A stretch of 24,073 bases of DNA from Calditrichota bacterium. GTDB taxonomy: Bacteria; CLD3. Of this stretch, positions 15,923 to 23,805 are shown piece by piece (within the stretch, counting starts at the first letter, position 1; each line of letters starts with the position of its first letter). The position numbers were made by a program, and so were the translations under genes. Location of the stretch: assembly GCA_008501735.1 (NCBI GenBank), contig QQUF01000055.1, positions 1 to 24,073 on the forward strand. Direction: 5' to 3'. The notes under the pieces were generated by a model. That model was not told where the DNA came from. It did not search any database and was given only the letters and a program-made list of their open reading frames with translations.

Positions 15923-16366
15923 TTAGTAGTGATAAGTTTTTCCATTTAGGATTGTGAGTGAGCGATAAATTTGTTCGACTAAAAGAAGAGCCGCAATTTC
16001 GTGTGGAAAAGTTAGTTTAGAAAGAGACAATTTCTGCCAATTTTTTGGTATTTTTTCTTGCGAAATTCCGAAAGCTCCAAAAACTACAAACTCAAGTTCA
16101 CCACCATAAGTTTTGACTGGTTTTAAAATTTTTTCCACGAATTGTAGAGTAGAGTATTCTTTACCAAATTCTGTCAAAGCAAAAACATTTTGCCCTTTAA
16201 TCTTTGAAACGATTTTAGCCAAATCATCATCAAAATTCCGACTTTCCTTTGTTTCTACAAATTCGATTTTTGCAAAAGAGGTTGAGCATTTTTGGTAGTG
16301 CTTTGTTAAAGATAAAATTTCTTTTTTCTTTAATTTGCCAAACGTGTAAATGTTTATTCTTAACAA
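15923..16366 (-). CDS. rlmH: 23S rRNA (pseudouridine-1915-N3)-methyltransferase RlmH
   Basis: SPOUT-fold methyltransferase that methylates pseudouridine at the helix-69 position of 23S rRNA using SAM, as a dimer. 147 residues, near the usual 155. Seen: N-terminal FGKLKKKEI, the loop LTEFGKEYST (64-73, corresponding to the conserved LDERGK..S), FVVFGAFGIS (93-102) in the place of the conserved GG..G knot segment, and the diagnostic C-terminus SLSKLTFPHEIAALLLVEQIYR (114-135), then ILNGKTYHY. Start is TTG at 16366, the only plausible initiator; GGAAA lies about ten bases upstream. No ATG lies before the conserved core. The downstream T9SS gene begins one base after its stop, so rlmH is likely the first gene of a three-gene operon. 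It is divergent from carA. Confidence 0.95.
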   Translation of the reverse strand: MLRINIYTFGKLKKKEILSLTKHYQKCSTSFAKIEFVETKESRNFDDDLAKIVSKIKGQNVFALTEFGKEYSTLQFVEKILKPVKTYGGELEFVVFGAFGISQEKIPKNWQKLSLSKLTFPHEIAALLLVEQIYRSLTILNGKTYHY

Positions 16367-16396
16367 AAGATTTCCGAGTAATTAAATAATGCAAAC

Positions 16397-16427
16397 ATTG
16401 TAATTTAAAGATTTTTCATTAAATTTG
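16397..16427 (+). promoter_or_regulatory. Putative Bacteroidota-type promoter of carAB
   Basis: ATTG (16397-16400), 19 bases, then TAAATTTG (16420-16427), matching the -7 consensus TAnnTTTG exactly and three of four bases of the -33 TTTG. Located 57 bases upstream of the proposed carA start. This is pattern matching only. Confidence 0.45.
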
Positions 16428-16473
16428 CCAAGTTTTAACTTAAGAATTGTTTTGCTTAAATTCCAAAAATATT

Positions 16474-16477
16474 GGAG
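16474..16477 (+). promoter_or_regulatory. Shine-Dalgarno GGAG that fixes the carA start
   Basis: GGAG lies six bases before TTG 16484. It overlaps the start of the alternative TTG at 16472, so that codon has no room for its own ribosome site. Confidence 0.7.
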
Positions 16478-16483
16478 TACATT

Positions 16484-17581
16484 TTGACAGCTCGTTTATT
16501 TTTAGACGACGGAACTAAATTTGTAGGTTCCGCATTCGGTGCAAAAACTACAAAAGTTGGTGAAATTTGTTTTAATACCTCATTTTGTGGTTACCAAGAA
16601 ATATTAACTGACCCTTCTTACTACGGACAAATTATTACTTTTACTTCGCCTTTAATCGGGAATTACGGGATTACAGAAGATGCTTTTGAATCTCAAAAAA
16701 TCCATTGCTCTGGAGTTGTGGTCAAAGAGGCAGCGAAATCTGTTTTCTATCCAAAATCAATTGCGACGATTGACGAATTTTTGAAAAAATATGAAATTCC
16801 CGGTATTGAAGGGATTGACACTCGCAAATTGACAAAAATCATTCGTCAAAAAGGTGCATTAAAAACATTAATCACAACAGAAGATATTTCTGACAAAGAG
16901 GCTTGGGAACAACTAAAAACCACTGAAAATATTTATCTGGGAAATTTAACGCCTTTCGTTAGTCGCAAAGAAATTGAAATCCGCAAAAGAGAAAATTCAA
17001 AATATAAAGTTGCACTTTATGATTTCGGAGTCAAAGAAAGCATAATTCGTAGTCTCTTGAAAAGAAATTGCGAAGTTGTGATTTTCCCTTCAACAGCAAC
17101 TTACGAAGAAGTTTTAGCAGTAAATCCAGATGGAATTTTAATTTCAAATGGTCCGGGAAATCCAGAAGCCGTTGAAAGTGGAATTTCAAACATCAAAAAT
17201 CTTTTAGGGAAAAAGCCAGTTTTTGGAATCTGTCTTGGACACCAACTTTTATCTTTAGCTTTTGGTGTTAAAACTACAAAACTAAAATTCGGACACAGAG
17301 GTGGAAATCACCCAGTGAAAAATCTTGAAACAGGAGTTATCGAAATTACTCCACAAAATCACGGATTTAACATTGAGCCTGAAATGCTTAGTGAAATTGA
17401 CGGAATAAACGTAACTCACGTAAATATTAATGACGGAACAGTCGAAGGAATAGAAATTCCTGACCTAAATGTTTTTTCTGTACAACATCACCCAGAGGCT
17501 TCACCAGGACCAAATGACTCAAAGTATCTTTTTGATAAATTTATTGAACGAATGTCGCAATACCAAAAATCTCAAAATTAA
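16484..17581 (+). CDS. carA: Carbamoyl phosphate synthase small subunit (glutaminase)
   Basis: Hydrolyses glutamine and passes ammonia to the large subunit for carbamoyl phosphate, the precursor of pyrimidines and arginine. 365 residues from TTG 16484, starting MTARLFLDDGTKFVGSAFG, which aligns with the usual CarA opening. An upstream TTG at 16472 would add four residues but overlaps the ribosome site. Seen: N-terminal CarA domain with CFNTSF-like GEICFNTSFCGYQEILTDPSY, the SNGPGNP loop, the nucleophile elbow GICLGHQ with Cys250, and the catalytic dyad VQHHPEA (His336, Glu338). Lengths and motifs are normal. carB begins 13 bases later, so it is one operon. Confidence 0.97.
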   Translation: MTARLFLDDGTKFVGSAFGAKTTKVGEICFNTSFCGYQEILTDPSYYGQIITFTSPLIGNYGITEDAFESQKIHCSGVVVKEAAKSVFYPKSIATIDEFLKKYEIPGIEGIDTRKLTKIIRQKGALKTLITTEDISDKEAWEQLKTTENIYLGNLTPFVSRKEIEIRKRENSKYKVALYDFGVKESIIRSLLKRNCEVVIFPSTATYEEVLAVNPDGILISNGPGNPEAVESGISNIKNLLGKKPVFGICLGHQLLSLAFGVKTTKLKFGHRGGNHPVKNLETGVIEITPQNHGFNIEPEMLSEIDGINVTHVNINDGTVEGIEIPDLNVFSVQHHPEASPGPNDSKYLFDKFIERMSQYQKSQN

Positions 17582-17594
17582 TTAAAAATTAAAA

Positions 17595-20500
17595 ATGCCA
17601 AAAAGAACAGACATAAAATCAATTTTAATTATTGGAGCTGGTCCAATCGTAATTGGTCAAGCTTGTGAATTTGACTACTCAGGAACTCAAGCTTGTAAAG
17701 CTCTACGAGAAGAAGGTTACAGAATTATACTCGTGAACTCAAATCCTGCAACAATTATGACTGACCCAGAATTTGCCGATGCAACTTACATTGAGCCTGT
17801 TTCTCCAGAAATTATTGAAAAAATTATTCAAAAGGAAAAACCCGATGCAATTCTCCCGACAGTTGGAGGGCAAACAGCTTTAAATGTTGCACTGAAACTT
17901 GATGAATTAGGAATTCTTGAAAAATACAATGTTGAGCTGATTGGAGTTAATGCAAAGTCAATTGCCAAAGCTGAGAGTAGAGAACTTTTTAACAATGCAA
18001 TGGATAAAATTGGTTTACGAGTTGCTAAAGGTTCTTTTTGTAGAGATTTTCAAAGTGCTCACAAATTTTTAGACGAAATTGACTTTCCAGTAATTATTAG
18101 ACCTTCTTTTACACTTGGTGGAAGTGGTGGCGGAATTGCTGAAAATATTGAAGAATTTGAAAATGTTGTTGAAAAAGGTTTAAAAGCAAGTCCAATTCAT
18201 GAAGTTCTTATGGAAGAAAGTCTTTTGGGTTGGAAAGAATTTGAGCTTGAAGTTGTACGTGATTTGAAAGACAATGTGATAATTGTTTGTTCAATTGAAA
18301 ATATTGACCCAATGGGAGTTCACACAGGCGATTCAATAACAGTTGCTCCAGCTTTGACACTTTCAGATAAGATTTACCAAAAACTACGTGATGCTTCAAT
18401 TGCAATTTTGCGAGAGATTGGTGTTGAAACAGGTGGTTCAAATGTTCAGTTTGCGATAAATCCTGAGACAGATGACATTATTGTAATTGAAATGAACCCG
18501 AGAGTTTCAAGAAGCTCTGCTTTAGCTTCAAAAGCAACAGGTTTTCCAATTGCAAAAATTGCTGCGAAACTTTCAGTTGGAATGACTCTTGACGAAATTC
18601 AAAATGACATTACAAAAACAACTTACGCAGCTTTTGAACCTGTTTTGGATTACGTTGTAACAAAAGTTCCTCGTTGGGATTTTGAAAAATTTGCTGGAGC
18701 TGACACAAGACTTACTGTCCAAATGAAATCTGTTGGTGAAGCAATGAGTATTGGTAGGACTTTTAAAGAATCATTGCAAAAAGGATTTCGCTCACTTGAA
18801 ATTGGCTTAAATGGTTTTGAGTCAAAAAGTGTTGAAATGACAGATGAAGAACTTTTAGCTAAAATCTCAAAACCTTCTGCTTACGGTTTACTTTCCATAA
18901 AAACAGCTCTTGAAAGAGGAATTCCACTTGAAGAAATTTATGAAATTACTAAGGTTGACAAATGGTTTTTGAACCAGTTTTTGGAATTAATCAAATTTGA
19001 GAAAAAGCTCAAAAGTGAAGAATTAACGGAGGAACTTTTACGAGAAGCAAAAGAATTAGGTTTTGCAGATAAACAAATCGGAAAGATTATCGGGAAAACT
19101 GATGAAGAAATCCGAAGTCTTAGAAAACGAAAAGGCATTTTTCCAACTTATAAAACAATCGACACTTGTGCGGCAGAATTTGAATCTTACACAAATTACC
19201 TTTACTCAACCTACGACGAAGAAAACGAATCAAAAGTTTCTGATAGAAAAAAAGTAATGATTCTTGGAGGAGGTCCAAACAGAATTGGTCAAGGAATTGA
19301 GTTTGATTATTGTTGTGTTCAAACTGCTTTTGCCCTGAGGAATGAAGGATTCGAGGTTTTGATGGTTAATTGTAATCCTGAAACTGTTAGTACAGATTAC
19401 GACATTTCGGACAAACTTTACTTTGAGCCTGTAACTTTTGAAGACGTGATGAATATTTACGAACTTGAAAAACCAGAAGGTGTTTTGATTCAATTTGGAG
19501 GTCAAACTCCACTAAAAATTATTCACCAACTTGTGAAGCACGGAGTAAAAGTTCTTGGAACAAGCAGTGAAAGTATTGACATCGCAGAAGACAGAGAAAG
19601 ATTTGATGAGTTTCTAACGAAATTTGACCTAAAAGCTCCTGCAAGTGGTTTTGCTAACGAGCCAAAGGAGCTCAAAGAAATTGCTTTAAAAGTTGGTTTC
19701 CCGTTGCTTGTTCGTCCTTCTTACGTTCTGGGTGGAAGAGCAATGGAGATTGTTTACGATTTTGAAGATTTAGACAATTATTTAAAAGAAAATGCAGAAT
19801 TCACAAATGAACACCCGATTTTATTGGACTCATTTTTGGAAGATGCTTTTGAATTTGACGTTGATGTCCTTTCTGACGGAGAAGAAACTTACATTGCAGG
19901 AATTATGCAACACGTTGAAGAAGCTGGAGTTCACTCAGGTGATTCTTCTTGTGTCTTGCCGCCGTATATGATTAATCTTCCTTCATTAAATGAGATTAAG
20001 AAAATTGCTGAAATTTGTGCAAAAGAGTTGAATATTCGCGGTTTGATGAATATTCAAATTGCTGTGAAAGATGGCGAGGTTTACATTTTAGAAGTGAATC
20101 CGAGAGCTTCAAGAACAGTGCCTTTTGTTTCAAAAGCCATAAATGTTCCGTTGGCAAGAATTGCTGCTTTGCTTTCTGTCGGTAGAAAATTATTTGATTT
20201 CAATTTGCCTTCACAAAATTATCCAAGTGGATTCACTTTTGTAAAAAAACCTGTTTTTCCTTTTAACAAATTTCCAAAGTGTAGTAAACATTTAGGACCT
20301 GAAATGAAGTCAACAGGTGAAGTTATGGGAATAGCTAAAAACCTTGGAAATGCTTTTGCGAAAGCACTTCTTGGTGCAAATTATGAAATCAAACTTAAAG
20401 GAAGTGTTTTCATTAGTGTTCACGACAACGACCAATTGAGTGCAATTTCAATAGCGAGAGATTTTATCGAACTTGGATACAAAATTTTCGGAACTCGTGG

Positions 20501-20801
20501 AACTGCAGAAATCTTAAAGAAAAACGGAATCAAAGCCTACACGATAAATAAAATTAGCGAAAACAAAGCTCCAAATATTTTGACTTTGCTTCGTAACAAA
20601 GAAGTTGATTTGGTTTTCAACACTCCTCTTGGTAAAGAATCGAGAAGAGATGAATACTTGATGGCTGATACTGCTTATCTTTTCAAAGTTCCAATGATTA
20701 CAACAATTTCAGGCATTCAGGCAACTATTCGTGGAATTCGTGCTTTGCAAAATGAACTTTTAAGTGTTTCTCCATTACAAGAAATTTATCGAGAAATTTA
20801 A
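17595..20801 (+). CDS. carB: Carbamoyl phosphate synthase large subunit
   Basis: 1068 residues, standard length. Makes carbamoyl phosphate from bicarbonate, ammonia from CarA and two ATP. Seen: two homologous ATP-grasp synthetase halves. The first begins with [19 protein letters not shown] (about 12-30) and contains FTLGGSGGG (about 171-179) and [18 protein letters not shown] (about 298-315). The second begins with [19 protein letters not shown] (about 556-574), with SYVLGGRAM (about 709-717) and [16 protein letters not shown] (about 832-847). A central helical oligomerisation segment (about 400-545) separates them. The C-terminal MGS-like regulatory domain (about 935-1068) carries the fold that binds UMP/IMP or ornithine in E. 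coli. No defect is seen. Translation probably follows carA; 13 bases separate the two genes. Confidence 0.98.
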   Translation: MPKRTDIKSILIIGAGPIVIGQACEFDYSGTQACKALREEGYRIILVNSNPATIMTDPEFADATYIEPVSPEIIEKIIQKEKPDAILPTVGGQTALNVALKLDELGILEKYNVELIGVNAKSIAKAESRELFNNAMDKIGLRVAKGSFCRDFQSAHKFLDEIDFPVIIRPSFTLGGSGGGIAENIEEFENVVEKGLKASPIHEVLMEESLLGWKEFELEVVRDLKDNVIIVCSIENIDPMGVHTGDSITVAPALTLSDKIYQKLRDASIAILREIGVETGGSNVQFAINPETDDIIVIEMNPRVSRSSALASKATGFPIAKIAAKLSVGMTLDEIQNDITKTTYAAFEPVLDYVVTKVPRWDFEKFAGADTRLTVQMKSVGEAMSIGRTFKESLQKGFRSLEIGLNGFESKSVEMTDEELLAKISKPSAYGLLSIKTALERGIPLEEIYEITKVDKWFLNQFLELIKFEKKLKSEELTEELLREAKELGFADKQIGKIIGKTDEEIRSLRKRKGIFPTYKTIDTCAAEFESYTNYLYSTYDEENESKVSDRKKVMILGGGPNRIGQGIEFDYCCVQTAFALRNEGFEVLMVNCNPETVSTDYDISDKLYFEPVTFEDVMNIYELEKPEGVLIQFGGQTPLKIIHQLVKHGVKVLGTSSESIDIAEDRERFDEFLTKFDLKAPASGFANEPKELKEIALKVGFPLLVRPSYVLGGRAMEIVYDFEDLDNYLKENAEFTNEHPILLDSFLEDAFEFDVDVLSDGEETYIAGIMQHVEEAGVHSGDSSCVLPPYMINLPSLNEIKKIAEICAKELNIRGLMNIQIAVKDGEVYILEVNPRASRTVPFVSKAINVPLARIAALLSVGRKLFDFNLPSQNYPSGFTFVKKPVFPFNKFPKCSKHLGPEMKSTGEVMGIAKNLGNAFAKALLGANYEIKLKGSVFISVHDNDQLSAISIARDFIELGYKIFGTRGTAEILKKNGIKAYTINKISENKAPNILTLLRNKEVDLVFNTPLGKESRRDEYLMADTAYLFKVPMITTISGIQATIRGIRALQNELLSVSPLQEIYREI

Positions 20802-20846
20802 TTTCTAAGCGAAAACTCAAATTTTAAGTAAGCAGAAAAATTAAAA

Positions 20847-20852
20847 AAGGTG
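20847..20852 (+). promoter_or_regulatory. Shine-Dalgarno AAGGTG deciding an ATG start
   Basis: AAGGTG precedes ATG 20859 by six bases. A GTG at 20850 in the same frame overlaps this site and is less likely to be the start. Confidence 0.65.
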
Positions 20853-20858
20853 TACAAA

Positions 20859-21731
20859 ATGAAATACAAAGTTATTCTATCGCTCTTACTAACCATTCTT
20901 ATGTTCAGTTTCGCTTTTAGCCAAAACAAAAATGAGTTTGAAATCCAAATCCCTGATTCGGGAACTGTTCAAGTTTTAAAAACTAAAGATGGTTCAAAAT
21001 TTATTGGAAAAGTCATCTCCTTTGATGACGAAAAAGTTCTTTTTGAAACTCAAAACGGAAATTTCGAAATCAAAAGAAATAAGATTAAAAGCCTTGAAAA
21101 CTACTCCGATACAAATGTAAAATCAGGTGAGTTTTTTAATCCTGACCCAAATGTCTCAAGATTATTTTTTGCTCCTAAAGGTAAAATGCTTAAAAAAAGA
21201 AAAGGCTACTACCAAAATATTTGGCTCTTTTTTCACAACGTAACTTTTGGAATTACTGACAACATTACTATGGGAATTGGAGGCTCGTTATTTCCTGAAG
21301 TTGATGAGCAACTTTATTTTTTTACACCAAAAATTGGTAAGAGAGTCAATAAAAAATTTAGTGTTGCAGGTGGAGTTTTGGGAATAAAATTACCTGACGA
21401 CGAAAATAGATTAGTTGGGATTGGCTACGGTGTTGGAACTTATGAACTGAAAAAGGATGTGGTTGACGTAACTTTTGGAGCAGGTTATGGCTTTGTCGGA
21501 AAAGATTTGGCTGAAAAACCTGTTTTTGTTTTGGGACTCGAAACAAGAGCAGGTGGACATTTTGCATTAATTTCAGAAAATTGGATTATTCCTGAATTTG
21601 AAAATTCAATAAATTCTGTTGGTATTAGATTTTTTGGTGAAAAACTTGCTGTGGATTTGGCTTTTATATTTTCAATTACTGGTGATAGCGGAAATTTTTT
21701 CCCTTACTTAGATTTTGTTTACAATTTCTGA
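20859..21731 (+). CDS. Predicted secreted/outer-membrane beta-barrel protein with SH3-like N-terminal region
   Basis: 290 residues, not recognised beyond general features. Signal peptide MKYKVILSLLLTILMFSFAFSQ (1-22). The segment around residues 34-80 (LKTKDGSKFIGKVISFDDEK, then LFETQNGNFEIKRNKIKSLE) is a small beta module with the common DG..F.GK...D.....ET..G...I....I..LE rhythm seen in many Bacteroidota-Ignavibacteria hypothetical proteins. From about 125 onwards, alternating aromatic/hydrophobic strands (GITDNITMGIGGSLFPE, VAGGVLGIKLP, VTFGAGYGFVG, DLAFIFSITGD, ending FLDFVYNF-like YLDFVYNF) suggest an outer-membrane beta-barrel ending in an aromatic residue, as BAM substrates do. It lies 57 bases after carB on the same strand. 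Its last 13 bases overlap the convergent tsaC gene. Confidence 0.75.
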   Translation: MKYKVILSLLLTILMFSFAFSQNKNEFEIQIPDSGTVQVLKTKDGSKFIGKVISFDDEKVLFETQNGNFEIKRNKIKSLENYSDTNVKSGEFFNPDPNVSRLFFAPKGKMLKKRKGYYQNIWLFFHNVTFGITDNITMGIGGSLFPEVDEQLYFFTPKIGKRVNKKFSVAGGVLGIKLPDDENRLVGIGYGVGTYELKKDVVDVTFGAGYGFVGKDLAEKPVFVLGLETRAGGHFALISENWIIPEFENSINSVGIRFFGEKLAVDLAFIFSITGDSGNFFPYLDFVYNF

Positions 21732-22327
21732 TTTAAGAAATCTGTGTAAAGGCTTCTTAATTTTTCAGAACTGTAAGCTCCTTCACGTAAAATTTTTAAT
21801 TCATTTTTGCTAACGTCAGCTACTGTTGATGGAATTGGAGTTTCTAAAGCTCCAAAGTCTATTAAACAATCGACATTTTGGGTAATTTCTGAATCAATTT
21901 CTTTGATTGAAATTGGGTCAGATTTTCCACTTTGAGAAATATTAGCAGAAGTTGAGAAAATAGGTTTTTTGATTTCTGAAAGTATTTTTAAGCAAAATTC
22001 ATTTTGTGGAATTCTTGCACCGAGTGTTGTTTTACCAAATTCAAAAATTAAAGTAAGTGGTGCAACCCAGCAATTTTTTATTAAAAAAAATCCTAAGTCT
22101 GAAATTTTCACTCCAATTTCTTCGAGCATCTCAACGGAATTTACAAGAATGCTAAGAGGCAATTTCTCGTTCCGATTTTTAATCTCATAAATCTTTTTCT
22201 TGCCAATTTCCGAGTCAAAAACACAACCAATCCCATAAACTGTTTCTGTTGGATAAACGATTACACCGTCTTTTTGTAAAACTTGTGAAACTTCGGAGTA
22301 AGAGATATTTTGAGGAGTAAAAATCAT
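21719..22327 (-). CDS. L-threonylcarbamoyladenylate synthase, TsaC/Sua5/YrdC family
   Basis: Makes threonylcarbamoyl-AMP from threonine, bicarbonate and ATP, the first step of t6A37 modification of ANN-decoding tRNAs. 202 residues, the short TsaC-like form without the C-terminal Sua5 domain. Seen: VYPTETVYGIG (24-34), IKNRNEKLPLSI (49-60; the KxR...PL motif with Lys50, Arg52), WVAPLTLIF (87-95) where WPGPLT is usual, GARIPQN (103-109), and STSANIS (125-131). All main ligand residues are present. Its ATG follows the stop of the small zinc-ribbon gene by one base, so translation is probably coupled. Its 3' end overlaps the convergent barrel gene by 13 bases. I do not assign the symbol tsaC firmly because YciO-type paralogues share the fold, but length and motifs favour TsaC. 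Confidence 0.92.
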   Translation of the reverse strand: MIFTPQNISYSEVSQVLQKDGVIVYPTETVYGIGCVFDSEIGKKKIYEIKNRNEKLPLSILVNSVEMLEEIGVKISDLGFFLIKNCWVAPLTLIFEFGKTTLGARIPQNEFCLKILSEIKKPIFSTSANISQSGKSDPISIKEIDSEITQNVDCLIDFGALETPIPSTVADVSKNELKILREGAYSSEKLRSLYTDFLNQKL

Positions 22328-22328
22328 T

Positions 22329-22517
22329 TTAGAGCAAACGGAAAATGAAAACGATGAAGACTAAAAGTAGGAAAATCGCTGTTAGTTTTTTCCAATCAAG
22401 GTTCAATCCTTGGGGGAATTCATAGTTACAAATTGTGCAATGAGTTTCATTTGAATCAACTTCAAATGCACAACTCGGGCATTCTTTTTTCTTCGGAATT
22501 TCGTGAATTTTAGCCAT
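22329..22517 (-). CDS. Small zinc-ribbon protein with C-terminal membrane helix
   Basis: 62 residues. Two CxxC knuckles, CPSC (13-16) and CTIC (27-30), form a zinc ribbon; the C-terminal segment (about residues 43-61, LTAIFLLLVFIVFIFRLL) is one transmembrane helix, so the ribbon probably faces the cytoplasm as a tail-anchored protein. Its ATG overlaps the rpe stop codon (TAATG), and the next gene's ATG lies one base after its own stop, arguing strongly that this small frame is a real, coupled gene rather than noise. Function unknown. Confidence 0.82.
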   Translation of the reverse strand: MAKIHEIPKKKECPSCAFEVDSNETHCTICNYEFPQGLNLDWKKLTAIFLLLVFIVFIFRLL

Positions 22518-23170
22518 TAGAATTTGACAGCATTTTTTAAATCTTGGATTGCTTTTGGAATGTCATTTTTTCCAAAAACTGCTGAGCCTGCAACGAAAAC
22601 TTCTGCACCTGCTTTTGCAACCTCATTAATATTTTTTGTAGAAATTCCGCCATCTACTTGGATTTTAATGTTTCGAGTTCCAATTTTTTCTTTAAGTTGG
22701 CAGATTTTATCTAAACTTTGTGGAATGAAACTTTGACCACCTAAACCAGGATTGACAGACATAATTAGCACAAGGTCAATTTCATCTAAAATGTAGTCCA
22801 AAACATTTAGTGGAGTGTGAGGGTTTAGTGAAATTCCAACTTTTGCACCTGTGGATTTAATTTTCTGAATTGAACGGTGAAGGTGAGTTGGAGCTTCTGC
22901 GTGAATCGTAATCCAATCGGCTCCAGCTTTACGAAAATCTTCAACAAAGTCGTCAGGATTTGTAACCATCAAATGAGCATCTAAAGGTAAATTTGTAAGT
23001 TTGCGAATTGCCTTTACAATAAAAGGTCCAAAAGTAATGTTTGGCACAAAATGTCCGTCCATAACATCAAGATGGATCCAATCTGCACCGCCATTTTCAG
23101 CGAGTTTGATTTGTTCAGCAAGTTTCCCGAAATCTGCTGAAAGAACAGATGGAGCTATTAAAATTGACAT
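22517..23170 (-). CDS. rpe: Ribulose-phosphate 3-epimerase
   Basis: Interconverts ribulose 5-phosphate and xylulose 5-phosphate in the pentose phosphate and Calvin-type pathways. 217 residues, the normal length, TIM barrel. Seen: start [16 protein letters not shown], the metal/catalytic pair [12 protein letters not shown] (His33, Asp35), DAHLMV with His66, [11 protein letters not shown] (138-148), and QVDGGI with Asp173, plus the C-terminal phosphate-binding AGSAVF (194-199). TAGGAAA precedes the ATG by about six bases. It is followed in the same direction by a coupled zinc-ribbon gene and the TsaC-type gene. The upstream S26-like gene ends 60 bases away. Confidence 0.97.
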   Translation of the reverse strand: MSILIAPSVLSADFGKLAEQIKLAENGGADWIHLDVMDGHFVPNITFGPFIVKAIRKLTNLPLDAHLMVTNPDDFVEDFRKAGADWITIHAEAPTHLHRSIQKIKSTGAKVGISLNPHTPLNVLDYILDEIDLVLIMSVNPGLGGQSFIPQSLDKICQLKEKIGTRNIKIQVDGGISTKNINEVAKAGAEVFVAGSAVFGKNDIPKAIQDLKNAVKF

Positions 23171-23230
23171 AAAATTTCCTAACTTTTTGAGGCAAAATAA
23201 AGATAAAAATTACCTTTTCCAAAATGAAAA

Positions 23231-23653
23231 TCAAAGATTGAAAAGAGTATTTTTAAAATACTCTAAATATGAAATACTTGCATAAATTTTACTTTTGAAC
23301 TTTTCACTTTTAGAAGATAATTGTATTTTTTTAGTTGCTTTTTGGATTTCTAAAACCTTTCCGACAATTTGTCTTTCACTAATCAAAGTCGGAAATTTTC
23401 TGTTATCACCTTTCTCCCAAAAGTGAATTCCATTTTCATTTCTAATAATTTTCACAATCCTGTGAATTATAAAATTATCCTCAACATAAAATGCTACTAA
23501 ATCTCCAAATTCAATTTTAGAGACAGTGACTTTCTGAACAGTAATTTTATCACCTTCACAAATTAATGGAAGCATACTAAATCCATTCACTTGGAAAGTT
23601 ACTTGTTTGTTGTTTTTACTAATTAGTTTGAGAATTTCGTTTTTACTTATCAA
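23231..23653 (-). CDS. S24/S26-type (signal peptidase I-like) peptidase domain protein without membrane anchor
   Basis: 140 residues. Seen: QVNGFSMLPLICEGDKITVQ (21-40) with candidate nucleophile Ser26, EFGDLVAFYV (48-57), FIIHRIVKI (61-69) with His64, WEKGDNRKFPT (79-89; the GDN box), and GKVLEI. A Ser with a His in the HRIV motif resembles the S26B (SipW/ER-type) group rather than the Ser/Lys LepB type. No hydrophobic N-terminal anchor is present and no HTH, so it is neither a normal LepB nor a LexA-like regulator. Similar anchor-less proteins occur beside peptide-modification genes in other genomes, but none is seen here. Start is TTG 23653 after an in-frame stop; no Shine-Dalgarno is clear, so the start is uncertain. 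Confidence 0.75.
   Translation of the reverse strand: MISKNEILKLISKNNKQVTFQVNGFSMLPLICEGDKITVQKVTVSKIEFGDLVAFYVEDNFIIHRIVKIIRNENGIHFWEKGDNRKFPTLISERQIVGKVLEIQKATKKIQLSSKSEKFKSKIYASISYLEYFKNTLFNL
23244..23264 (-). terminator. Hairpin at the 3' end of the S26-like gene, weak terminator-like
   Basis: AGAGTATTT and AAATACTCT pair perfectly (nine bases) over a three-base loop inside the final codons, followed on the minus strand by four Ts. It lies just before the stop codon, so it could only end transcripts after translation clears it. The weak U tail leaves it uncertain. Confidence 0.3.
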
Positions 23654-23748
23654 AAATCTGTAGAATTTATATTAAAAAGTATGCTTAAATATTAAAAAAT
23701 TTCGCTTTCCAATATAACATAAATAGTTTAATTTTAAAAATGCAGTAA

Positions 23749-23771
23749 AATGTAATAGCTAAAATTACATT
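23749..23771. promoter_or_regulatory. 8-bp inverted repeat in the divergent intergenic region
   Basis: AATGTAAT (23749-23756) and ATTACATT (23764-23771) flank seven bases, 35 bases before the ATG of the secreted protein. It could be an operator or a -35/-10 region, but the AT-rich context makes chance plausible. No promoter is clear in the 152-base gap (23654-23805). Confidence 0.3.
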
Positions 23772-23805
23772 AATTAATAATCATATTTTATAGTGAGGTG
23801 TTTTT

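Noticed and set aside
23231-23653. S24-type LexA/UmuD-like regulator.
   Set aside because: No DNA-binding helix-turn-helix and no Ala-Gly cleavage site; the GDN and HRIV boxes fit S26 peptidases.
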